Shown: positions 37,400 through 47,434 of the stretch, one piece after another
Position numbering within the stretch: the first letter of the stretch is position 1
How the letters are laid out: every line of letters begins with the position of its first letter
DNA from: Rhizobium sp. RCAM05350
GTDB taxonomy: Bacteria; Pseudomonadota; Alphaproteobacteria; Rhizobiales; Rhizobiaceae
Direction: 5' to 3'
NCBI GenBank assembly: GCA_024426085.1
Contig: CP087972.1
Span: forward strand, 1-64,000
Length of the DNA: 64,000 bases
Program-made: the position numbers and the translations under genes
The notes under the pieces: generated by a model
The model's database searches: none
Seen by the model: the letters and a program-made list of their open reading frames with translations, nothing else
What the model was told of the DNA's origin: nothing

Positions 37400-37791
37400 T
37401 CACCAGTTGATCAGATGGCAACCATGCTTGATGGCATAGAAGCCGGACAGGTGCGGGAATTGCTCTTGCGTGGTTGGAACGTTTGCCGTTGGCTAGCTAC
37501 TACCAAGGCCATTCGGAATTTCAAAACCTTTATCCGTTCATCGATGTGCGCGTTTCTACCAACAACAATCGGGTCGACATGGCTGCTGAGGGACTGGACT
37601 TTGCTATTCGCTTCGGCCGAGGCTCTTGGTACGGAACCGACGCGACCCGTCTGTTTGATGCGCCACTTTCGCCTCTCTGCACCCCCAAGCTGGCAGAGCT
37701 ACTGAAATCGCCTGCTGACCTCGTCGAGGCAACGCTATTGCGAGCGGCTACAGGGGAGACGCGGTCAAAAGTAAGGCAACAGGGACACTGA
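37400..37791 (+). pseudogene. Decayed AmpR/GcvA-like LysR regulator fragment
   Basis: The effector-binding domain is recognisable: FAVG-stop-LLPR where TAG (37492) replaces the Trp codon of the usual GTFAVGWLLPRL, then in another frame YPFIDVRVSTNNNRVDMAAE, GLDFAIRFGRGSWYGTDATR and LFDAPLSPLCTPKLAELLKS. The DNA-binding N-terminus and the last third are missing. A nonsense change plus truncation at both ends makes this a true pseudogene rather than a sequencing artefact. Confidence 0.8.
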
Positions 37792-38209
37792 GCGCTGTCG
37801 CCGACAATGCCCACATAGACGCTATTTTGATCAGGCGCACTCGTCGCGCGGGCCCTTCATTCCATTCGTATGCCATCCTCAGTCCTCCGAGCGCCAAATG
37901 AAGCATTCCGATGGATGGGAGTCGAGTCCGAAAAAACGCGGGGTCGCAGGTTCGCATCCACCCCCTGATGGGATCTCAAGGCGATTGAGACGCAGATAAC
38001 GCACGGGACGTGGTCACGCCCGCCGAGCCTTCGCCTCCTGGCCAGAGGCGAAGTGCGAGCTTTGCTAATCCTCAGGCGTTTGACCTTCACCTGATGACGC
38101 ACACGCAGCGGCGCGGCGAATTGTGCTCGAATTACTGCTCGTCTCAACGAGTCGTTCAGATCGGCGGACTACCATCACTGCCGAGAACGTGCGTTTGGAA
38201 CCCATATCA
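37792..38209. other. Stretch without a supported gene
   Basis: No protein-like frame. A near-perfect inverted repeat CTTCGCCTC / GAGGCGAAG lies at about 38031-38056, and a T-arm-like run at about 37941; neither belongs to a recognisable RNA. Confidence 0.4.
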
Positions 38210-38430
38210 ATGAACCCCTGGAATGAACTGCTCGCCAACCTTGCGATTGTCGCCATAACGACATCGCTGTGGACATTTGGCCATCGACACGTGGCGCGCT
38301 TCATGCCGCGGTCGAGGTCGGCAGCGTTCGGTGGAATCATGGCGCGCTGGCCATTCTGCCCATCTCGGCGTAAAAATTTTACTCAAAGCCGCCTTGCGAT
38401 CGAGCTGGGCTTTGGCAATCAGGCTCCCTG
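38210..38430 (+). pseudogene. N-terminal remnant of a 5TM-type diguanylate cyclase
   Basis: From ATG 38210 the frame reads NPWNELLANLAIVAITTSLW, then GHRHVARFMPRS, and GGIMA, resembling the first helices of five-helix sensor diguanylate cyclases of rhizobia. The frame then breaks and no GGDEF domain follows; the next gene starts at 38441. Identification rests on about 45 residues and is tentative. Confidence 0.5.
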
Positions 38431-38440
38431 AGGAGAACAC

Positions 38441-39016
38441 ATGTTCAATATGTGCGTCTGGCATAATGAGCCGCGGCAGTGGTCCCTCGAAGACCAGAGC
38501 CTACACGTATCTACCGACATGAATTCCGATTTCTGGCGCGAGACCCATTATGGCTTCACGCGCGATAGCGGACACTTCTTCGCGACAGAATGGCAGGGAG
38601 ACTTTACCGCATCGCTTCGGGTTCGAGGCGACTACGAAGAACTTTACGACCAGGCGGGTATCATGGTTCGTATCGATGAGTCACACTGGATTAAAGCGGG
38701 TATTGAACTGTCCGATGGAGCCGCCTGTATAGGCAGCGTGCTGACAATGGATCGTTCCGACTGGTCAACGGCTCCCTATGTCGGTCAGGCGTCTGATTTA
38801 TATCTGCGTGTCACCGTTGCGGACGGGATCCTGCGCCTCCAATCATCGGCGGATGGAATCCGTTGGCCTCTGCTCAGACTTTGCCCATTCCCGAAGGCAC
38901 GATCTTATCAGGTTGGCCCTATGTGCTGCACACCAGAGCGTAATGGGTTGGAGGTCAAGTTCTCCGAGTTTCTTGTCGGTCCTCCACTTAGTAAAGCCCT
39001 TCATGATTTGACGTAA
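38441..39016 (+). CDS. DUF1349 protein (concanavalin-like fold)
   Basis: Intact 191-residue cytoplasmic protein. ATG 38441 behind GAGGAGAACAC. Family motifs: TDMNSDFWRETHYGFTRDSG, VRGDYEELYDQAGIMVRIDE, HWIKAGIELSDGAACIGSVL, YLRVTVADGILRLQSSADG and a C-terminal GLEVKFSEF. DUF1349 proteins have a lectin-like jelly roll and are of unknown function, sometimes called regulators of enolase. Confidence 0.88.
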   Translation: MFNMCVWHNEPRQWSLEDQSLHVSTDMNSDFWRETHYGFTRDSGHFFATEWQGDFTASLRVRGDYEELYDQAGIMVRIDESHWIKAGIELSDGAACIGSVLTMDRSDWSTAPYVGQASDLYLRVTVADGILRLQSSADGIRWPLLRLCPFPKARSYQVGPMCCTPERNGLEVKFSEFLVGPPLSKALHDLT

Positions 39017-39113
39017 GGACTGTGGAGGAAGCCGGACTGTTAAGCCGCAGGGGCAGTGCTGCGGATGCTAGATCCAGATTACTGTCCGGCACCGTGGAAC
39101 TCGCAAGAACCTT

Positions 39114-39757
39114 TCAGCGCTGCATTTTGCGTCTCGTAATCCTGTAGACGCTGGCAGGTGGGAGATTGGCGAAGATGGTGCTAGTGCGCACCGCCTTTAA
39201 CCCGAGCCGATCGAGGAGCCTGCAGGGGAACCGGACAGCTGGGGCCGTAAGTGAACTGATAGAATTTCCCATCGTGCCGCAACTGTTGAAACGCGCCCAG
39301 CAAGATGGTAGCGACTTTGCGGGGGGACATTGACAGGAGCGGTAAACCGCTAACAACGGCACCTGCCTTGAACGGCTCGGAGAATTCAGCTGTGTGCAGA
39401 TGCGCGGCTTCCATTTCGAGGAGCGTCGCTTGTGGGAATTGCTGGCGAAGCCCCACCCCGAACTCGCTGCCACTTTCAACGAGGACGATGTCTGCCTCCG
39501 CAACCCCGCGCCAAGAGCGCGCGGGTGAAGACACCGGTTCCAGGCCCCAGCTCCAGGACAGGGCCGGTGGCCGCGGATATCTCCTTCGTGATCGCCAATG
39601 CCAGTTGCGTGCTGGATGGGACGATGGATGCCACCCGCAGGGGATTTGCAAGCCAGGCGCGAAAGAAATTAAAGCTTTCCGAGCGGCGGCAGACTCGACC
39701 AACTTCATGCTGCGGCAGATGGCTTATGTCGGCTTGCTCTGCGGCGTGTTTGTTCAT
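39114..39757 (-). CDS. PmtA-like SAM-dependent phospholipid N-methyltransferase, two frameshifts
   Basis: Class I methyltransferase similar to rhizobial PmtA, which methylates phosphatidylethanolamine toward phosphatidylcholine. ATG 39757. Seen: FNFFRAWLANPLRVASIVPS, the SAM loop VLELGPGTGVFTRALLARG, then after a slip near 39510 ADIVLVESGSEFGVGLRQQF, FKAGAVVSGLPLLSMSPRKV and FYQFTYGPSCPV. After a second slip near 39190 it ends VYRITRRKMQR. About 214 codons; chromosomal PmtA is near 200. It may be a paralog with another lipid substrate. Confidence 0.78.
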
Positions 39758-39849
39758 GGATGTGGTTACCTTCGATTTCCGCTACGCACCCGAAAAAATC
39801 GGAACCTATGAGGCTGTTCGTGCCGAAAGGAGCGCACCGACCACCAGTC

Positions 39850-40623
39850 TCAACTGCGGTACCTCTTCGCGGGCTTGGAGTTGCTGAAGCCCAGCGCCAG
39901 AACCATGCGAGCCCGTTCGAAGGCGTCCCAGTCGGCGGCATCCGGGACAGGGGGAATGGTGACGAGTTCCTTCCGGTCAAAGCCGATGAGGGCTGCATCG
40001 ACGAGATCATCGACCTCCATCACATCAGGCACCTTGCTGATGTCGCCACCCATACGATCATAGATTTCCGTGCGGGTGGCGACCGGCAGGACCGCCTGCA
40101 CATAGATGCCCCTGGATACGACCTCGGCATGGAGACTCTGCGACATCGTCAGCACATAGGACTTCGTCGCCGCATAGATGCCATGCGAATATTCTGGCAG
40201 AAGGGCGAGAACGGAAGCGATGTTGACGATCGAGCCATGGCCGCGCTCGAGCATGCCCGGCAGCACGGCGGCTGTGAGCAGGGTGGGCACCAGCGAATTG
40301 AGGCGCAGCAGGTTTTCCAGTGCGACGGGATCAGCATGGGACAGGCCTCCGCTCAAGCCTGCGCCGGCATTGTTGACCAGGATGTCGATCGGCGGATCGG
40401 CACGCAGGCGCTGTGCTACCGGCTCCGTCTGTGCAGCATCCGTCAGGTCTGCGGTGATCACCTCGATGGCCACACCATGGGCTGAGCGAAGCTCGCCAGC
40501 AAGCGCGTTCAGCCGTTCTGTGGCTCGGGCAACGAGGACGAGGTCATGGCCACGGGCGGCCAGACGGCGTGCGTAGACTGTACCGATGCCGCTGGAGGCG
40601 CCGGTGATAAGGGCGATTGTCAT
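39850..40623 (-). CDS. SDR oxidoreductase, 257 residues
   Basis: Intact classical short-chain dehydrogenase. ATG 40623: ALITGASSGIGTVYARRLAA, DILVNNAGAGLSGGLSHADP, active-site Ser in IVNIASVLAL, YAATKSYVLTMSQSLHAEV, and C-terminal ARMVLALGFSNSKPAKRY. It belongs to the DltE-like subgroup acting on unknown hydrophobic or aldehyde substrates. It lies downstream of the YCII and hydrolase genes on the same strand. Confidence 0.9.
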   Translation of the reverse strand: MTIALITGASSGIGTVYARRLAARGHDLVLVARATERLNALAGELRSAHGVAIEVITADLTDAAQTEPVAQRLRADPPIDILVNNAGAGLSGGLSHADPVALENLLRLNSLVPTLLTAAVLPGMLERGHGSIVNIASVLALLPEYSHGIYAATKSYVLTMSQSLHAEVVSRGIYVQAVLPVATRTEIYDRMGGDISKVPDVMEVDDLVDAALIGFDRKELVTIPPVPDAADWDAFERARMVLALGFSNSKPAKRYRS

Positions 40624-40709
40624 ATTCGTTTCCTTGGATATTTACGACGGTTTCAGACATCGGCACGTACCTGGACTGCGCCCTGCACGGCACATGGATC
40701 ATCCCGATC

Positions 40710-41006
40710 TCAGCCACGCGCCTTCAGGTGCAGCATCGGATGATGCTCGTAATGGCCGCCGCCGTTCGCTACGATCGGATCGTGCGAGGTGAAGGATGCG
40801 ATGTCCTGATGATCCTCGATCCGGTAAAGCGAGACGCCATAGCCGCCTGCCGGATCCATGACCGGGCCATGCGCAACGATCACTCCCTTTTCGAGCAAAT
40901 CGTCGAGGAAGGCACCGTGCTGCGCCATCCATGTTTTCTCGTCGGCGCTCATCGTCGCCAGAAAATCATCACGGGGCGGGATGTATTTGCAAAGGTAACA
41001 TTTCAT
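40710..41006 (-). CDS. YCII-related protein, 98 residues
   Basis: Intact small ferredoxin-like-fold protein. ATG 41006: MKCYLCKYIPPRDDFLATMS, then WMAQHGAFLDDLLEKGVIVA, GPVMDPAGGYGVSLYRIEDH and the conserved HDPIVANGGGHYEHHPM ending. YCII proteins act as small hydrolases/dehydrochlorinases or domains of transcription systems; here it is next to oxidoreductase genes. Function unknown. Confidence 0.87.
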   Translation of the reverse strand: MKCYLCKYIPPRDDFLATMSADEKTWMAQHGAFLDDLLEKGVIVAHGPVMDPAGGYGVSLYRIEDHQDIASFTSHDPIVANGGGHYEHHPMLHLKARG

Positions 41007-41077
41007 TGACTTGCTCCATGATCCGCGCTTTTGGCATTGGCGGATTTTGCTTGGTGTTCAATCGGTGCCCATTGGCT

Positions 41078-42066
41078 TCAGGCCTTCTGGGTATTCCTGA
41101 TGAAGGCTGCGATCTGGGATGCGGCCAGTTCTGGGAATTGAAAATGCGCCGCGTGGCCGGCTCGCGGGTAGGTGATCAGATTGAGTGTGGGGAATTGGCC
41201 GTTCATTGCGTACCAGTTTTCGACCGGAAACGAGATGTCGTGATCGCCGTTCAGGTGTAGGATCGGCACGTTGGTGTGCTTCAGCGCGTTCAGCATGTCT
41301 TCGGAAGGTATGACGGGATTGGGAGGCGTTGCGGGAACCTGCTGCTTTGCCCAGTCTGCGGGCACATCGGGACTGCGTATGTTCTTCGCCGAGAAAATCC
41401 GGTCGAACGACCGCTTTGATGCCGCGCGGCTGGCTGCGTCGTTGGGTTCGAAGAAGAGCTCCGTATATTGTTCCAGGCTTGCAGGTCCTTGCGTCCCCAC
41501 ATCGATGAACCGCTGCTCACCCGACTTGACCAGCTTGCCCGGCGGAACGCCCGCAATCAGGACGGCATGGCTGACCGAAGCGCCGAACATGGCCACATAG
41601 ATTTCACGACGATCGCGCCGAACGACCATCCGCCAATCACCACGTCCTTCAGACCAAGTCCCTCGATGAGGTCCTTCATGTCTTTCAGCAAAGACATTGG
41701 ATTGTATGACTTCTCGCCAGTCGAAAGGCCTATGCCCGAATAATCGAAGGTCACAACTTGATGGCCTTGAGACGCCAGGGCATCAATGAATGCCGGATCC
41801 CAGAGACCCAGAACGCCTCGGAAGCGGTGAGCCAGGACAATCGGCTTGCCCCTTCCGACGGATTGATATGCGATCTTGCGCCCACCCACTTCAACGAACC
41901 GAGTGGGCGTCTCGGATGCGGGCTGCGATTGAGCCCTTGCGGCGGCGGGCAAGACGAGTCCAGACAACGAGAGGGCGGTGAGGGCCGCAGCGCCTGCACG
42001 CAACGCGTCGCGGCGTGAACTGCTGCTGGGCTGCCCCGAACTGTCCTGTATGAGATCGTTTTTCAT
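41078..42066 (-). CDS. Exported alpha/beta hydrolase, one frameshift
   Basis: ATG 42066. A twin-arginine-like leader (SSRRDALRAGAAALTALSLS) ends at AARA. Hydrolase core: GRGKPIVLAHRFRGVLGLWD (oxyanion region), HQVVTFDYSGIGLSTGEKSY, then the nucleophile-elbow region VVIGGWSFGAIVV. After a slip near 41600 come the cap, the acid turn LHLNGDHDISFPVENW and the catalytic His in YPRAGHAAHFQFPE. About 330 codons. Ser in GWSFGA is the likely nucleophile. Confidence 0.83.
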
Positions 42067-42108
42067 TTTCCAGATCCTATGGTTGATACAGTTGCCGGTG
42101 CACTGCCC

Positions 42109-42917
42109 TCACGCTGCCTTGGAGACGCTCTTCAGGATCGAGCCTTCGAACATTTTTGGCGCGTAGCTTTGCAGGAAGAGGAACATGCCGGTCATTTTTC
42201 CGACCGGATTGCTGAACTTAGGTTCCTTCATGCGGCGATCAGGTCCACGATCTTCTTGACGACGGCATCCGGCTTTTCAGCATCATCAATGCCTTTCTGC
42301 GTCGCAGCATTGGCTTGCCTGCGATAGGTATTGTAGTCGGAGATAGTCCCGGCAACCGCCTTGATAGCATTGCTGCCAAGATTGGTCTTGAACCAGACCG
42401 GCTCGACCATGCTCACTTTGATGTTGAAAGAATTCAACTCAAAGCGCAGCGACTTGAAATACCCCTCAACAGCATGCTTCGAGGCTGTGTAGAAGGAAAG
42501 GTTTGGCGGCCCGATCAGGGCAACGATCGAGCTGACGGTAATGATCTTGCCAAAGCGCTGCTTGCGGAAATGTGGCAGAATCGCATTCGTGACTTTCACA
42601 GTTCCCCAGAAGTTCGTCTCGAATTGCTGCCGGGCCAAGTCGAGCGGTGTCTCTTCGGCAAGACCTGTCAGCATGTAGCCGGCATTGTTGACCAGGACGT
42701 CCAGTTGCTTGACATGCTGAAACAGTTCGCCCGGAAATGCCTGGATGGACGCGTCGTCGTCGACGTCGAGACGCAGAAGCTTGAAGGGGACCTTGCCTGC
42801 ATATTTCTCAGGCTCGCGGCTTGTGCCGACGACGTTGAAGCCCTGGCTATGAAGCTTGTTGGCGAGCATCAGGCCGAAACCCGATGATGCACCGGTGATG
42901 AGAACGGTCTTTGTCAT
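42109..42917 (-). CDS. SDR oxidoreductase with C-terminal frameshift
   Basis: ATG 42917: VLITGASSGFGLMLANKLHS, LVNNAGYMLTGLAEETPLDL, ISSIVAL-type serine region (ITVSSIVALIGPPNLS) and YTASKHAVEGYFKSLRFEL. The frame stops at 42228 after KKIVDLIAA. The next 40 codons in another frame (KEPKFSNPVGKMTGMFLFLQ, SYAPKMFEGSILKSVSKAA) are the usual C-terminus of this SDR group, so two surplus bases near 42230 cut the gene. It is divergent from the AraC gene at 43140, its likely regulator. Confidence 0.83.
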
Positions 42918-43139
42918 GTCTATACTCCGTCGTATGACTGCGGATGAGATGTTGTGTGAGACGAAATATGCCTTGCAGCAGGCGTCTTTTCACTAGCGAA
43001 ACATGCCAAAGGAAATTCAGATGATGCCAATCTTTGGTGATTCCTCGAATTTTCGTTTGCCCTCCAGAAACCAATCCACCGGAGCAGATTGGCGTCATCT
43101 GCGATTGCGCTGGCATGATCTGCTCGATAAAATTGGAGT

Positions 43140-44193
43140 ATGACAAAGACGCACGCAACGGCCGCTGGCCGATCCATTTCAACACTGGACTATGCGGTCT
43201 GGCCAGGCTGGCGACTGCTGATGCAAGATGCTGGTCTTGCCGCTCCACCGATACTGCGCCGCGCGGAACTGCCAGGGGATCTGTTCGCGCATGACCAGGT
43301 TCGTCTGACCTCGCTAGAGTTCTTCAATCTATGGGAGGCGATCGAGGATGAGGCGCGATCCCTGGACGCCGCGTTGCCGGCGCCACTGCGGATTGCCGAG
43401 GTAATGACCAGCGACTGGTTCGACCCGGAGCTGTTTGCCGCCTTGTGCAGCGCCAATCTGGGCAACGCCATCGAGCGTATTGGTAAGTATGTCCGGCTGA
43501 TCGCACCGATGGTGATAACGCTCGACAGAACTCCGGTTGAGACAACCCTCACCATCGATTTCCTGGATCAGACAAAGCCGCCGCCCGCCGTGTTTTCAGC
43601 TTTCAAACTGGTTTTCTTCGTCCAGCTTGCACGACTTGCAACGCGCACTGCCGTAAAACCGCGCAAAGTTGGCTGGCCACTGACCGCCGGTATGCCCGAA
43701 ACGGACGCCGGGTTGTACCAGGCATTCTTCGGTGTGCCGGTCGAGAATACGGCGCTTGGGACCCTTGTTTTTGACACGGCGGATGTTGAGCGTCCGTTCC
43801 TGACCGAGAACCACAAGATCTGGCTGTTCTTCGAGCCTTCGCTGCGACAGCGCCTGGCGGATCTGGATCGTACAGCAAGCATGGTCGAGGCGGGTCAGGA
43901 GCGCTCTGCTCGAAGCTCTACCAGCGGGCGACGTCTCCATGCAGTCCGTAGGCAAGCGATTGGGGGTCGGAACCCGCACGCTTCAACGCCGATTGCACGA
44001 GGAGGGGACCTCCTTCCAGCAGACGCTTGACGCCGTGCGATCGTCACTGGCCGAGCATTATTTGCGCAAGACCATGATGTCGAGCGCCGAGATAGCCTTG
44101 CTGCTCGGCTTTGAGGATGCAAATTCCTTCGTGAGAGCGTTTCGGGGGTGGACCGGTACAACGCCACTGGCTGTTCGTCGCGGGAGTGCCTGA
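43140..44193 (+). CDS. AraC-family regulator with arabinose-binding-like (ORUF) N-terminus, one frameshift
   Basis: Transcription factor of the AraC group with the ~200-residue N-terminal domain found in ArgR/OruR-like regulators (EVMTSDWFDPELFAALCSAN, GLYQAFFGVPVENTALGTLV). After a slip near 43900 the DNA-binding part reads SVGKRLGVGTRTLQRRLHEE, VRSSLAEHYLRKTMMSSAEI and LLGFEDANSFVRAFRGWTGT. Start ATG 43140. It is divergent from the SDR at 42917 and probably controls the 39.8-42.9 kb genes. Confidence 0.83.
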
Positions 44194-44312
44194 GCATAGT
44201 TTCGCGTCCTTCACGAGCGTTTTTTGGCGCACGGCTTAACGCTGGAGTCCCTTTGCTAGGGGCGTCCCTCTTTTAGCGGCTTAGCTGACGCTGTCAGCTT
44301 CCCTTGCGGCGG

Positions 44313-45300
44313 TCAATCCAGTGAGGAATTTGACGTTTTCCGAACTATGAGCTTTGGCGGCAATTCGATAGTTTGAAAGGGCGCATCAGTGTCGGAACAA
44401 CGTCGCTGGACGAGTTCTCTTGCTATCCTGCCCATATCGGCCCTTGAGTAGGAGATTGTCGTCAGTGAGATATAGTCGTAGGCCGCTAGTGTGATGTCAT
44501 CGAAACCGACAAGATCGAAATGCTTTCCAGCGATCAGTCCAAATTCTCTGGCAGCGCCCAGCACCCCGAGAGCGGTTAGGTCATTTGCAGGCAAATATGG
44601 CGCTTGGTGGCCGCGGTCCCGAGAAAAGCACACGCGCGCACCGATAGCCGCCTTCCTGCGTATAGTCACCTTTCAATACCGTCAGATCGACTGCGTCGTT
44701 GGATTCAAAGACGTTCAGAAAGGCCGTTTTTCGTTGTGCCGCCCCCGCTCCATCGCCGCCATCGATATGCGCGACATGCGTGTGTCTGGGCTTTTTGATG
44801 TGGGCTGCTGCCAATCGCGCCCCCAGGGCGTCGTCGACAAGCACACAGTCAACACTGTCGATGCTGCGTCCCACAGCTACGGTCGGCAATTGCTGCGCCA
44901 GTTTCCGGATTTCGTCGTCAGGCAGCAACGACCCCAAAAGCACCACCCCTTTCACCCTGTGCGAAAGAAACGACTCGATCATTGCGCGCTCTGTTTTGGC
45001 CGAGTTGAAGCCGGAAGCAAGGTAGGTATCCGGTATGTCCCCATCATCCGTCATGACGAAACCATCCAGGATATCCGCCATTATGGGGTTATGAAGATCG
45101 GAAACGAGAAGTCCGAAAGTGGAGAAATCCTTTGCCGCCAGACGGCTGGCATTGAGGTTGGGCCGATAGCCCATCTCACTTGCAACCCTAAAAATGTGTT
45201 CTGTCGTTTTGGCGGAAATCTTCGGCGAGCGCCTAAGGGCAAGACTGACTGCCCCCCTGGATACGCCTGCTCGAGCAGCAATGTCATCCATCGTAGCCAT
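44313..45300 (-). CDS. LacI-family repressor, one frameshift
   Basis: ATG 45300: MATMDDIAARAGVSRGAVSL, the LacI helix-turn-helix, then hinge YRPNLNASRLAAKDFSTFGL, and the sugar-binding-protein-like core (VKGVVLLGSLLPDDEIRKLA, VDCVLVDDALGARLAAAHI). After a slip near 44610 the C-terminus reads YLPANDLTALGVLGAAREFG and DLVGFDDITLAAYDYISLTT. It is divergent from the hydrolase/ABC operon at 45502 and the two operators lie between them. Confidence 0.87.
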
Positions 45301-45384
45301 TTTGTTTTCCGATCCCCGGATCAAGCTTTCATCAAGCGACAATGCGTCGTGAATTTCTGTAGCAATCACCTCTTGACAAAGCAA

Positions 45385-45424
45385 GGTAAAGCGCTTCAAT
45401 TAAACCTAGGTAAAGCGCTTTAAC
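45385..45424 (+). promoter_or_regulatory. Two tandem LacI-type operators with overlapping promoter
   Basis: GGTAAAGCGCTTCAAT (45385-45400) and GGTAAAGCGCTTTAAC (45409-45424) share the palindromic core AAAGCGCTT, 24 bases apart, as expected for cooperative LacI-family binding. A TTGACA -35 box (45373-45378) precedes the first operator with a weak -10 (TCAATT) 17 bases on. The divergent LacI gene is the natural binder. Confidence 0.8.
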
Positions 45425-45501
45425 TGGCGCTCGGAGGATGGACGAGGAGGGGGTTTTGCTCGCCCTGCAGCGGTCGTTGCAGGCATTGCAGACCAGCGCA
45501 T

Positions 45502-46311
45502 ATGAATCAGCATCTAAATTTACAGAATCCATTGGACTACGTTGCCCGGCAAAAGCAGTTGGTCACGATTGACGGTGCGGCCCCTTATTTTATCGAAGGA
45601 TCGTCGGGTACCGCGTTTCTATTGCTTCACGGATGGTCCGCCAGCGCGGAGAGCGTCAGGTTCCTGGCATCGGGCCTTGCTGAGGCGAGGCATGCTGTCC
45701 TCGCCCCGACTTTACCAGGACACGGTTCATCAAACTTGGAGATGTTGAGCGTCGGGCCTGTGGAGTGGAACGAGGCAGCGCGCGAGGCTGCCAAAACACT
45801 GCGGGACAATTTTCAGTCGGTGGTCGTGATGGGTGTCTCGATGGGCGGAGCGCTGGCTATCCAGCTCGCTGCGACGTCGCCGCAGTTGGTCGATGGACTG
45901 GTCACTATCAACGCGCCCATCTTCATGGGCAATTCTTCTTTCATAAGCGAGATCGTCGCCAGTTCGGCTGATCCCTATCTGGAAGGCTGGAGCGTTCCAA
46001 GCTTCTTCGGTGAGCCGGTCGAAGAGATAAGCTATCCTCAAAGACACAGGAAGAGCGGCGCGGACCTCTATTCAATGTGCGGTCTGGCGCGTGAATTGCT
46101 CCCGCTCGTCACCTCTCCGACGCTGGTCGTGCAATCCATTTTGGATCCCGTTGTGCCCAAGGCTAGCGCTGACGAAATCCTGGCACGCAGTGGAGCGTCG
46201 AGCAAAGACGTTCTTTGGCTCGAGCAGTCTTACCATGTTTCGCAACTTGACGTGGATCGAGACCGAATAGTCTCGGCCGCAATCACCTTCCTAGCGGCTC
46301 ACAACCTTTAG
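45502..46311 (+). CDS. Alpha/beta hydrolase (carboxylesterase type), 269 residues
   Basis: Intact cytosolic esterase/lipase-like protein. ATG 45502. Motifs: TAFLLLHGWSASAESVRFLA, LAPTLPGHGSSNLEML, nucleophile elbow GVSMGGALAIQLAATSP, acid turn VVQSILDPVVPKASADEIL, and His in WLEQSYHVSQLDVDRDRI. The arrangement matches bacterial monoglyceride-type carboxylesterases. It is the first gene behind the LacI operators and precedes a sugar ABC system, so it may remove acyl groups from an imported sugar or glycoside. Confidence 0.87.
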   Translation: MNQHLNLQNPLDYVARQKQLVTIDGAAPYFIEGSSGTAFLLLHGWSASAESVRFLASGLAEARHAVLAPTLPGHGSSNLEMLSVGPVEWNEAAREAAKTLRDNFQSVVVMGVSMGGALAIQLAATSPQLVDGLVTINAPIFMGNSSFISEIVASSADPYLEGWSVPSFFGEPVEEISYPQRHRKSGADLYSMCGLARELLPLVTSPTLVVQSILDPVVPKASADEILARSGASSKDVLWLEQSYHVSQLDVDRDRIVSAAITFLAAHNL

Positions 46312-46456
46312 GATTTCCAACGGCGGATAAGGGCAACTTTGAGAAAGAGGAGTGCCTCGTACCCAAGGTTTGATCCAAGCCCGCAGACAATGCCAGCAGG
46401 ATGCTTCGGCCATATCCTGTTGTGAAACCTGGCCGTTTACTCTGGAGGAGGAAAAA

Positions 46457-47433
46457 ATGAAGACTTATTCAAAGCTGGTCGGCGGAATTCTTGCTGTCGC
46501 TATTGCAGTGTCAAGCTCGGCAACAACTGCTGCGGCCGCAAATATCGCCGTCATCGCCGGGAAGCCAGATGATACATTCTGGCAGCCGGTCAAGAAAGGC
46601 GTCGATGACGCGCGAAAAGTGGTCGAGCTCACAGAGGGGACTGTGAGTTTTCTCCAACTCGCGAATTATGACAACCTCGGTCCGGACGCTGCGAACATGG
46701 TTAGAACCGCCGTCAGCCAGGGCGTCGACGGGATCGTCGTCGCCAACTGGGTACCTGATGCGATGGATGCTGCCATCAAGGATGCTGTCGCGAAGGGCGT
46801 GAAAGTCATCCTGTACAATGCCGGCAATATCGACAAGGCGCGTGAACTCGGCGCAATGAATTATGTCGGAAGCGACGAATATGTCGCCGGGGAAGCAGCA
46901 GGAAAATACTTCTTCGACAAAGGCTTTAAGAACGTCCTCTGTGTCAACCACGTGCCTGGATCGTTCCCTCTGGAGCAGCGTTGCAAGGGCGTCGTGGACG
47001 CGATCACCCCAAAGGGTGGGAAAAGCAAGCAACTGCCTCTGCCGTCAACCCAATCCGACAACGCCGCTGCGGTAGCGCAGGCGATTAAGGCAACGCTTCT
47101 GACGGACCCGACGATAGATGCCATTCTCACGCTCAATCCGGCAGTCGCCGACTGGGCTGCAAGCGGTATTATGCAGGCAGGCATGAACGGGAAAGTGGCG
47201 CTGGGATCGTTTGACATGAACGAAGCCGGCTTGGGCCGCATCAAGGCTGGCACCCAGACCTTCGCCATCGATCAGCAGCCCTATCTTCAAAGCTATCTCG
47301 CCGTCAGTTTGATGAACAGCTACCTGGAGTACGGTCTGGAACTTCCCACGTCGCCCATTCTCACAGGTCCGGGCTTTGTCGACAGCGCCAACATCGACGC
47401 GACACTCGCCGGCGTTCAAAAAGGGCGCGCTGA
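46457..47433 (+). CDS. Sugar ABC transporter substrate-binding protein (CUT2 family), stop lost by indel
   Basis: Periplasmic binding protein of the ribose/xylose class. ATG 46457 behind GGAGGAGGAAAAA. Signal GILAVAIAVSSSATTAAA, then NIAVIAGKPDDTFWQPVKKG, VDGIVVANWVPDAMDAAIKD, LCVNHVPGSFPLEQRCKGVV, LGSFDMNEAGLGRIKAGTQT and FAIDQQPYLQSYLAVSLMNS. As given, the frame runs through into the permease. One more A in the A5 tract near 47420 would put a TGA at 47431-47433, two bases before the permease ATG, the normal layout. Confidence 0.85.
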
Positions 47434-47434
47434 C

